From the NCBI RefSeq assembly GCF_020497125.1, contig NC_059073.1, forward strand, positions 16,141,225-16,205,224: DNA of 64,000 bases, written 5' to 3'. The translations under genes and the position numbers were made by a program. Below are positions 56,190-64,000 of the stretch, piece after piece (within the stretch, counting starts at the first letter, position 1; every line of letters begins with the position of its first letter). The notes under the pieces were generated by a model that was not told the DNA's origin, did not search any database, and saw only the letters and a list, made by a program, of their open reading frames with translations. The stretch is from Mauremys mutica (taxonomy: Eukaryota > Chordata > Testudines > Geoemydidae).

Positions 56190-56390
56190 GGGTAGAACTG
56201 GATGACTTTTTTATCTCCTGATTATTATTTTGTAATGAAAAATGGTTCTGTTACAAAAAGTAGTGATAACATTTCTGGTTTTGGTTGGCCTTTTTCAGTT
56301 GAACTGACAAATGTTTGTCTTTTGGTATTTGGAAACCAAAACAAGACCATTTGTCAGGTTTTCAACAAAAGGCCCCAAAAATCCATCAAA
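56190..56390. repeat. AT-rich A/T-tract repeat
   Basis: GTAATGAAAAATGGTTCTGT and GGTTTTCAACAAAAGGCCCC; a short member of the AT-rich family. Confidence 0.35.
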
Positions 56391-56519
56391 TGAAATGTAT
56401 CACAGAAAATAAAATACATTTTCCTAAGACACCCAGAAAGGAGTGATCAGCATCAGTGACTAATAATTAGCTAGTGTACACAAGAAACTTCTTTTTTACA
56501 AAACAAGTAATATTCAAAA

Positions 56520-56645
56520 AGTGCCAGGAGTATAGCTAGGCTGGATTGCAGCTGCTTTATTGTGACTCTCAATTTTCTATTTCTATCTATGGATTGATCA
56601 TGACGGTCCCTTCTGGCCTTAAAACTCAATGAATCTACTGGAACA
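56520..56645 (+). mobile_element. CR1 LINE 3' terminus
   Basis: GATCATGACGGTCCCTTCTG and GCCTTAAAACTCAATGAATC form the typical CR1 3' end. Severe 5' truncation leaves only the tail. Confidence 0.75.
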
Positions 56646-56659
56646 GAATTTAACTACAG

Positions 56660-57480
56660 CAATGTAACCCCCATGTGGAGTTTGGAGCTCCAATCTGAGC
56701 ATCAAGGGGGCCCGATCAAAAGGCCTAGGACTATGATGGCTGTCATAGTCTTCTGTCCGCATTCCCAGATTGCTTGGAATGATGGGTGGGGACAGAAGAA
56801 ACTAAAAACACTGCTGGGGCCAATAGGGGAGGCTTCTGCATGGGTGAGCGGGATGAGCAGTCCACTGGATCAATGAAAAGCCAGGGTCGAACAGCTCCCA
56901 GGGTATTAACAGGGGAACGGGCAGCCAGACTTTACAAAAAAGAGTTTGAAAGCTGGGAGAGAAACAGTGCTGCTTAGGGAGACCCTGCTAAATCCCCCTG
57001 TCCTCCAAAGGGAGCTTTTGCTTTGTTCTGAGCCTGGATAGAGGGAATAGGCAGTTCCAGCACTGCAGTGACCAGCATCCTGAGAGAGAGAGAGATTTGA
57101 CCTGGCACCAGCTACTGGTAGCCAGCTGAGACCCCAGGAGGATTCCAGACCAAGGAGCCAGTGAGCTGAGTTGGAGTCAGAGAACCCTGCCCCACCCAGG
57201 GATGAAGAAGAAGTAAGCCAGTCATTGCAATAGCCCTACAAAACTCCATCTCACGACAGATGACCCTCGCTAAGCTAACTACCCTGAGAAGGTGCCATTG
57301 AGGGAGCTGGGGTTGGAGTCCATGAGCGTGAGGAAGTGAAGAATTGGCTTATTTATGAATGTTTGTTACTTATAAGCTAACCTGAACCCTTCCTCCTCAG
57401 ATCCTATTTTCCTGTTCCTAATAAAGGCTCCTCGTCTGTTATGCTGTTATTACAGGGGTGTTATTTCTTCGCCGGGATTT
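56660..57480 (+). mobile_element. Possible LTR-like block, plus strand
   Basis: TGTAACCCCCATGTGGAG opens the block and AATAAAGG (57420-57427) could be a polyadenylation signal, with the purine-rich leader-like sequence between them resembling 21770-22000 in composition. No TATA box was placed and no target duplication found. A non-repeat origin is equally possible. Confidence 0.3.
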
Positions 57481-58014
57481 GCTTTATTTATCTATTGTCC
57501 CTTGGGATTTACACTCCGTGCCAGCTAGTAGGAGTATCACTGGAAATCCCATCCTTGTGTGTGTTTTTGGCGGCTGCTACACAGACCTCTGCACAGATGA
57601 CATTTGCTCCTAGTAAGGAGGGGCTACATAAAGGGACATGGTCATGCATTAAAACTGCTTTTGCAGCCTATCGCTAAATCCTCAGGAATGGCAACAGCTC
57701 CACAGAGCTCAAATCAAGGGGTGCATGAAGCTGGTTTAACCCCCTGCTTTCTAATGCCCTGGCCCCAGTGCTATTCTCTGTCCCTTCCCCCTCACGCTGT
57801 ATTAGAGAAGCACTCTGAGCGTTCTAATTTACGTTGGCCTTTAGTAGCCAAAAGTGGCTGAAAACCTAGTCCAGGATCACTGTGGAATAGGAGCAATGAG
57901 ATCACATTCCCTTTTCTCTAACCATGTGCCCCTTTTTCCTGCTATGCAGGCAGCAAGCAGAGCATATGGAACACAAGTCCCTGCCGCATCAGTATGCTGT
58001 TGCAAGATCAGTCT
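57481..58014. other. Unassigned
   Basis: No feature recognised. Confidence 0.4.
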
Positions 58015-58105
58015 GGAATGATTATTATTTATTTGTATTAACCTCAGCCCCTAGGAGCCCACGTCATGGACCAGGTCCTCATTGTGGTAGGTGCTGTATG
58101 AATGA
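58015..58105 (-). mobile_element. MIR-like 3' fragment, minus strand
   Basis: ATTATTATTTATTTGTATTA, AGCCCCTAGGAGCCCACGTC and GGACCAGGTCCTCATTGTGG are the complement of the MIR-like 3' part (cf. 17930). Confidence 0.7.
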
Positions 58106-58255
58106 CCCTCCCTGGGCTAGTTACACAGGTCTTGTGGGCAAGGTACATCATAGCCATTCCATGCCCAAGGTTCTGGCCCTAGGTGTGCACTGTGGGGTCA
58201 TTACGGTGGAAAGCTGGACATGGCCCTGCATGAACAAATTTGGTTAAGAGAGATC

Positions 58256-58630
58256 AGCCAGATCCTGAGCTGGTGTAAATCAACATATCTCCATTTACCT
58301 TAGTGGATCTAAGTCCATTTGAACCACATGAGGATCTGGCCCATTGACTTAACTGGAACTACACCCACTTGCCCCAGCCAAGTATCTGACCCATTGACTT
58401 CAATGGAGCTATGCCGATTTGCACCCCTTGAGTGTTTGTCCCACTGACTTCAGTGGGGCCACATTGATTTGCACCAGTTAAGGATCTGGTCGAAGGACTT
58501 TAATGGAACTAGGTTGATTTGCCCTACCTGATTGTCTGGCCTAGGGACTTGAGTGGAACTACATTCCTTCACGCCATCTGAGGTCCCTGGATGTTAATGG
58601 CAGTATATTGATTAGCAATTCAGAAGTTCC
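58256..58630. repeat. 50-bp tandem array, about 6-7 copies
   Basis: A unit of type CCATTGACTTCAATGGAGCT + A(T/C)GCCGATTTGCACC + AGTTGAGGATCTGGC repeats with landmarks at 58291, 58341, 58391, 58441, 58491 and 58541: an exact 50-bp period. A further degenerate unit follows with a 4-bp loss. The first copy keeps the foldback start GATCCTGAGCTGGTGTAAAT. Single copies of this unit occur elsewhere in the window (39495, 42963, 14672, 62536), so the array arose by tandem amplification of an interspersed foldback element. Confidence 0.9.
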
Positions 58631-59449
58631 TAATTGAGAGCCAGCCCTTCTTATGAGCTCACCCTCCTCTGCTCACCAAAAACAACCTCATGCTTGTTGC
58701 TGCCTCAGGAACAGAATGAAGTGCCAGGTGATGAGTGCTTCTGGCAGGCTTGTCATCCACAAGGAAATGACTTGGAAAACATTAATAACCCTAGAAAACA
58801 ACCACTTTGACTGTATTTGATCTTCCATTCATTCACATAGGAGAAACTGGCAGAGAATGAACACGCAAGCCTATTGCATGGAGACAGACAGCAAGGCAAA
58901 TTAGCTTTGATGTCCCAAGTGAGTCAAAGATCTTTATATGAAGAGCTTTTCATGAGCTCATATATTACTATATCACATAAAACATGTCTGCTAAGAGCAA
59001 GCACAGTAGGTTAGATATGAGATGGAAGTCTACAGGAAATGTACATATTGAAGAAGTTTCCTCTGCCAAACATTATAGGTGGGATTTTCAGAAATGCAAA
59101 TATTGGCTTAGACACTCCCTCAGAAGACAATGAGAATTTACTGTCAATGGAAGCAGAATTAGGCCAATGCCATGCTCTTTTAAAAATCCCACCCAGTGTT
59201 TCCAAAGGGCTTTTGTTAACACTCCAGTGTTCAGGCTCACCAGAGAAGCCAAAGACTGACTGTCATGTAGACTGACCCAACCTTTCACTGTAGAAGTAAT
59301 GCCTTCAGAACTGCCTTGAGACATATGGGTGGGGAAGCTTGCAAATGTCCCAGTCTGCAAACCTGGCACCATTAAGCAGCACTGAAATTCAGCAGTAGCA
59401 ATTCATTTTAATTGCATGCTTAATTCCTTATAATTTGTGAAAGAAAGAG
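58631..59449. other. Unassigned
   Basis: No feature recognised. Confidence 0.4.
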
Positions 59450-59515
59450 AATGTGGTCTGGTGAGCTCAGCACAGGAGCCAGAACCTCCCAAGTTCTAAC
59501 TCTGGCACCAGTTGT
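59450..59515 (+). mobile_element. MIR-like head fragment
   Basis: TGTGGTCTGGTGAGCTCAGC and CCTCCCAAGTTCTAACTCTG match the tRNA-like head of the MIR family. A similar head lies at about 60790-60860 (CCTCCCGAGTTCTAATCCCA). Confidence 0.5.
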
Positions 59516-59529
59516 GGACTTAAATAGGC

Positions 59530-60184
59530 CCCTCCTCTATAACTTCTTGTTAAGGTGCTGGCTGCACTGTTCCCTGCACCTTTTAATTCATTCACAACTG
59601 ATTTGTGGTCCTGCAATGTCCAGGGAGCTCCTCATTGACCTCCTCCTGGTATTGGCCAAAACAGCAGCAATGGGACATCAGACAGGGCAGGTTCTCTGCA
59701 GCCTGCTTTTTTGGCACTTTTACACTCATGTATCTGGGCAGAGTTCCTCTTGGCAATGTCTACAGTCTCCCTGTGTTCTTTCTTGGAGTGGTGAGCATTG
59801 CCTGGGGTTCGCTTCTAGGTGCCCCGTTCTGACTCCCTCATTTTGACCCTAGCAAATTCAGTCTCCTTCCTGGTTTTTTTGTATTATTTGGCCGCCATAA
59901 TTAATTGAACCTTGGATTTTTGTAGCTCCTCCCTATACACCCACTTTCTTGTTGAGGGGCAGCTACTTACATTCCATGTAGATGGAAGGAGTTCGACCTA
60001 TTCCTGGAGGGATCAAATTGGTTGGCATCATTAAGCAGCCCTCATGTTCTTGAGGTGCTTTTATTTTCAACTCCATGATTTGTTACCGAGAGAAGTGTGG
60101 GCTATTGGGCGGGTCACAGGACAGGGAGTGAAGATGTCTGTTAGGGGGCTTTCCTTTCACTCCTCCTCTGATTCTTGTCATGCA
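59530..60184 (-). other. Possible retroelement interior, minus strand
   Basis: This stretch lies directly downstream (minus strand) of the LTR-like block at 60185, where leader or gag-proximal sequence would sit. CAGAGTTCCTCTTGGCAATG and TTGGCCGCCATAATTAATTG recall sequences I associate with a turtle retroelement. No protein domain was recognised in any frame. Confidence 0.3.
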
Positions 60185-60600
60185 GACAGAAAGCAGATGA
60201 CCAGAAGTTTGAAGTGCAGGCAATGAGGTGTTTATTGGGGTTAGTTTCAAGCAAGCATATGCATAGCTGTAATGCCACAGAGCCTTAACCCATGTCCCCG
60301 TTTTATATTCCCATTTCCTCCTTCTTAGCAGGCCCAAATATATCTACAGTGCACATCCGTGGTCCCACCCCTTACAACTTATGGTCATGTTCTGTTTTGG
60401 AGGATCATGAGCCTGGGGTCTTGGTGCCACCTCTTTTGTATCCCATGGGAGGGGTAAGGAATGAGGTTGTGTTCTGGCCAAGGCTATGCCTTTCTTTGGC
60501 TTTTAGTGTTTTTTATGCTTCTCCTCCTCCCCGTTCCATTTTACTCCCCTCCCCCTCAATTGGTTGCTTGACCTTGGCTTGAGAGAGGAACCAGGCTGTT
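60185..60600 (-). mobile_element. LTR-like block, minus strand
   Basis: Minus strand: TATAAAA (complement of 60301-60307) is followed about 70 bp downstream by AATAAA (complement of 60231-60236) and then CTCATTGCCTGCACTTC. This is the promoter and polyadenylation order of an LTR. Upstream U3-like sequence (CATGATCCTCCAAAACAGAA on the minus strand) extends to about 60440 or further. Ends and target duplication are not resolved. Confidence 0.5.
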
Positions 60601-62208
60601 TTCCAGTGTATGCTTGTATATTACACTCCCACCATACCCAGTAACACCTTTAACTCTATCCCTTATCTTTTCTCATTATACTAACAAACCCATCTGGCTG
60701 GGCAGAGGCAACACACAGTGTCATTGTTCTTTGTTAGTAAGGATATAAAAGTATCAAAAATCAGACCCAAAATTCTATCTCAGGCTAACAAACTGGCCTA
60801 TACACTTACAACCTCCCGAGTTCTAATCCCAGCATCTTTGTGGCCTGAACCAAGTGCTTTGGTGGTGAGTTCTAGGTGAGACTGAGGGTGTGAGAGGCCT
60901 AGACTGATGAGATGGTGTGTTAAAGGAATCTGAGGTGCGTGTATATTCTCATATGGTTCCTTTACAGGAAGAGGAGATCAGCTCTGCCATTGCAACAATG
61001 TGTGACTGGAAACAGCCACTCTGTTTACTATTGTATCTAAGAATGGCCTTGCCTGAGTGAGAGAAAAGGAGAGAACGATTTATTTTGACTGCTTTGTCTG
61101 AGGGTGAGCCTTTGGGGTCTGATCCAAAGTTGCTGAGAATTTTGCAACTGGCCCTTTAATCAGAAAATGTTTCTAGTTAATCATCCTGATGGGTATACTG
61201 TGGGGTGGATTTCCAGCCAACCAGAGGGTATTTATGTTTTCCTCGTCCCACAATTCTACTTCCTGTGGCTGTCTTTCTCTGTTAACACAGCTGCTGCTTC
61301 TCTGTGAATCACTACATCACAGCCATCCCTTCATATTATTGGACAATGCACTGATAGAACTAGAGAAAGGGAGAGGGAGCGTGTCATTAAAATATGAGCA
61401 TGGGCATTAGGCTTTTGAACAGAAATACATGGTTTTGAGCTAGATAAGGCCTATCTTTTTCCACATGGCCAAAGCTCAGAGAGGGAGGAGACTTGGTCAC
61501 CACACTTATCATGAGATGACACCAGCCCGGAGGCAGGATTTTCAAGTGTTTCACAGGTAACACTAGAAAGTGTTACACTGCAGAAAAAGATTCCTGTGCC
61601 ACTGTGTCAGTTTGTGTGGAGGTTACCACAGGAATGTTATGAAGTTGGGGGCAGGGACAATTGATTTAGGAGCTGGCTACACAGCTGAGTCCCCTATGCT
61701 GAGGGAATTCTCTGCTAGGTTAGTAAGGCTAGATTCCAGCCACTGCATCAGCATCAGCATCATACAGTCACTGGAACAGAGGAGAGACTCTAACCCTGTA
61801 TTTCTTGCTTGGACCTACCTCACTGGGGTGTTATTGGGTTCGGTCAGTTAATATTTGCACTTTGAGAGCCTCAGAGGTACAATATCAGTGCAATATATGG
61901 ACATTTTTAACAGAGTCCTTTTCTCTTTTTCATTCAGTAAATAGTTAAAGAGAGCGATGGACTGTGGCCGCAGTTTATTTGAGACTGGATTATTTGTGTC
62001 TTGGATTGCGTATCAGGTGCCGGATTTCATTCCAGGTTCCAGCTTATTTAAAAATCAGAACATCTGCCCCCGAATTCAGTCATTCTTCCTTCTAAGGTCA
62101 GAATGAAAAGCCTTTTCTGCCCCCCGGTTACTGTCTGACAGTGACTCATCTCTGCTATTTCTGTCTCTCTGCCCTCCTTTCTCTCTCAGCTGGAATTAAG
62201 CAAACGCT
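60601..62208. other. Unassigned
   Basis: About 1.6 kb. A MIR-like head remnant lies near 60790-60860. No exon or RNA gene recognised. Confidence 0.4.
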
Positions 62209-62242
62209 GATATATATATCTATATCTATAGATATATATATA
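62209..62242. repeat. AT palindromic simple repeat
   Basis: ATATATATCTATATC opposes CTATAGATATATATAT; a short self-complementary TA/TC tract. Confidence 0.85.
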
Positions 62243-62676
62243 CACTTCATACTAGACAAGCAGTCTGCACGTAAAGATTTGCTTCGCTCCCCACTCCACC
62301 CCACCCCTTGCCCTTTACATGAGTTTTGTATTTGAAAAAGTGAATCCTGGCGGTGCCTTAGGCACGTCTCCCCAGACTTAATGAAGTCCTGGAGAGGGTC
62401 ACCAGATCAGCTGCTTCCCTTGACCTCACCTTTCCTGTGCCAAGATAGTACTGGATAGTTTGACGCACTGCAGAGCTAAAACCTGACTCTTTCAAAGACC
62501 CCACGAATGATTAGGGCAAAGGATAAAGATCACAGGGCAGAGCCTCAGCAGGTGCAAACTGTCAGAGCTCCACTGCCTTAAGTGACAATTTACACCACTG
62601 TGAGGGGTCTGGGCCCATCATTTTTAATGTAGTCAATTGATTAAAGCATTTCTAAACAAGCCTACAATTGTGCAAG
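62243..62676. other. Unassigned, with a foldback remnant at 62536-62615
   Basis: AGCCTCAGCAGGTGCAAACT opposes CAATTTACACCACTGTGAGG around GAGCTCCACTGCC; a diverged foldback of the group that forms the 50-bp array. Confidence 0.45.
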
Positions 62677-62684
62677 GCCCTGAA

Positions 62685-62958
62685 CAGGGGCGGCTCTAGC
62701 GATTTCGCCGCCCCAAGCACGGCGGCACGCCCCAGGGGGGCGCTCTGCCGGTCGCCGGTCCCGCGGCTCCGGTGGACTTCCCGCAGGCGACCCTGCAGAT
62801 GCTCCACCGGAGCCGCGGTACCAGCGGACCCTCCGCAGGCACGCCTGCGGGAGGTCCACCGGAGCCGCCTGCCGCCCTCCTGGCGACAGGCAGAGCACCC
62901 CCCGCGGCATGCCGCCCCAAGCATGCGCTTGGCGTGCTGGGGTCTGGAGCCACCCCTG
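62685..62958. mobile_element. GC-rich hAT-type MITE, 274 bp
   Basis: Ends CAGGGGCGGCTCTAG and CTGGAGCCACCCCTG are imperfect inverted repeats. A perfect 8-bp duplication GCCCTGAA flanks it (62677-62684 and 62959-62966). The interior holds nested inverted repeats of CGGCTCCGGTGGA and TCCACCGGAGCCG, and is very CpG-rich. Long open frames on both strands here are compositional. Confidence 0.95.
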
Positions 62959-62966
62959 GCCCTGAA

Positions 62967-63314
62967 AATGACCCTGATCAAAGAGCAGAGGGCGCGCTTT
63001 CAGCCCCAAACTCTACCAGACTCTATTTTCCTCTCCCTATTTCCCGCTATCTATCATTCACTCAACTCCTTGCCAACTCCCTTCTCCTCCCATCAGACTG
63101 GCCCAAGAGTGGTAGCTGTTCCTCCTTCTCCTTTCCTATGCCCTACCGGGAAGGCAAAGGTTTGGGGGAACATGGCACTTCACCAATTCATAACTGGCAT
63201 ATGATCCTATAGGACCATAGCCAGCTGGTGTAATTTAGATTGGCTCCTGAGCTGCTCTAACTCAGGCAATTGACCAGGACTGGCACAGATATACTAACAG
63301 GAATTCATATGTAA
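62967..63314. other. Unassigned spacer
   Basis: No feature recognised. Confidence 0.4.
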
Positions 63315-63786
63315 GGAATGGGAGGTAATTGTCCTGTTCTACTTGGCACTGGTGCAGCCTCAGCTGTAGTACCGTTTCCAGTTTTGGCACCGCATTTTGA
63401 GAAAGATATAGATATATTGGAGAGACTCCAGGGGAGATCAACAAAAATGATGAAAGATTTAGAAAACCCAACCGATAAGAAAAGGTTAAAAAAAAAGCGG
63501 GCATGTTTAGTCTTGAGAAAAGAAGACTGAAGAGGGGACCTGATAACAGTCCTCAAATATCTTAAGGGCCGTTATAGAGAAGACATGATCAATTGTTCTC
63601 TATGGCCACTGACTATAGGACAAGAAGAATTGGCTTAATCTGCAGAAAGGGCCATTTACTTTAGATACTAAGAGGAACTCTCTAACTATAAGGATAGTTA
63701 AGCACTGGAATAGGCTTCCAAGGGAGGCTGTGGAATCCCCATCACTGGAGATTTTTAAGACGAGGTTCGACAGGGATGGTCTAGGT
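63315..63786 (+). pseudogene. CR1 ORF2 C-terminal relic
   Basis: ACTTGGCACTGGTGCAGCCT, TTGGAGAGACTCCAGGGGAG and GCACTGGAATAGGCTTCCAA correspond to the LE-LQ-R-TKM and HWNRLP segments of CR1 ORF2. Several frameshifts and stops break it. It is cut by a hAT at 63787. Confidence 0.85.
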
Positions 63787-64000
63787 CAGGGGTCCCCAAG
63801 CTTTTTTGTCCATGCCCCCCTGGGAGCCACGGTTGGGATCCAGGGCTCGGAGCGTGGTCATGGTTGGGAGAAGGGCTGGCACTGCATGTGGAGTCTCGGC
63901 CAGGAGTGGGGCTGCAGTCGGAGCAGGGCTCATGTCTGGGAGTGGGCCCACTCTAGGGGCTGGGAGCCAGGGGGCACAGCTGGAAGCAGGGCTGGGAGCA
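63787..64000. mobile_element. hAT element, left end, runs off the window
   Basis: CAGGGGTCCCCAAGCTTTTT is a typical hAT terminus, preceded by GTCTAGGT as the probable target site. The interior is G-rich. The right end lies beyond 64000, so length and duplication cannot be checked here. Confidence 0.8.

Noticed and set aside
58256..58630. CRISPR-like array
   Set aside because: Units are contiguous 50-bp tandem copies with no unique spacers, in a vertebrate genome.
62652..63212. Several overlapping 100-178-codon frames on both strands
   Set aside because: They cover the CpG-rich MITE at 62685-62958. High GC suppresses stop codons, and no domain is recognisable.

Overview
The window reads as nuclear DNA of a non-avian reptile, most likely a turtle. 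The main reasons are a tRNA-derived SINE whose 3' tail matches the 3' end of CR1 LINEs (the tortoise PolIII/SINE design), abundant decayed CR1 LINEs of the turtle/archosaur type, MIR-like CORE-SINEs, and a dense load of hAT-type DNA transposons. A crocodilian is the next best guess. I recognise no host exon, RNA gene, CpG-island promoter or operon. The stretch looks like a large intron or gene-poor intergenic DNA built from layers of mobile elements. All identifications are by eye and from knowledge of the families; none was searched against a database.

Layout. 0-4.7 kb: an LTR-like block on the minus strand, then a three-level nest (SINE > Harbinger-like MITE > GC-rich hAT), then an older hAT carrying a small MITE. 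5.6-12.3 kb: three hATs (one a fragment), two CR1 3' ends and a 1.06-kb inverted-repeat element with a 5-bp target duplication. 12.3-19.8 kb: mostly unassigned sequence with small SINE and AT-rich repeat remnants. 19.9-21.5 kb: a hAT copy that still carries the N-terminal half of a BED-finger transposase. 21.6-30.3 kb: an LTR-like block, three CR1 coding relics and small hATs. 30.6-31.1 kb: a Ty3/Gypsy-type integrase relic. 32.4-32.6 kb: a (TA)n tract beside a reptile repeat whose core resembles a hammerhead ribozyme. 33.5-39 kb: hATs, one of which splits a MIR-like SINE. 40.0-41.8 kb: a truncated non-LTR retrotransposon with an AP-endonuclease domain. 44.3-45.4 kb: an LTR. 47.8-49.9 kb: two SINEs and a CR1 split by a palindromic hAT. 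51.7-58.1 kb: MIR-like and AT-rich remnants. 58.3-58.6 kb: a 50-bp tandem array. 59.5-60.6 kb: another LTR-like block. 62.7-64 kb: a small hAT, then a CR1 interrupted by a hAT that runs off the window.

How the parts relate. No genes act together here; the window records insertion history. hAT insertions repeatedly interrupt CR1, SINE, MIR-like and MITE copies and leave 8-bp target duplications, many still perfect, so hAT activity came late. The two copies of one hAT family (1567-3073 and 19874-21481, opposite orientations) form a natural pair: one keeps transposase coding sequence, the other has lost it by internal deletion. The best candidates for something unusual are the hammerhead-like core, the 50-bp array, the element with long inverted repeats and a 5-bp duplication, and the paired hAT copies.
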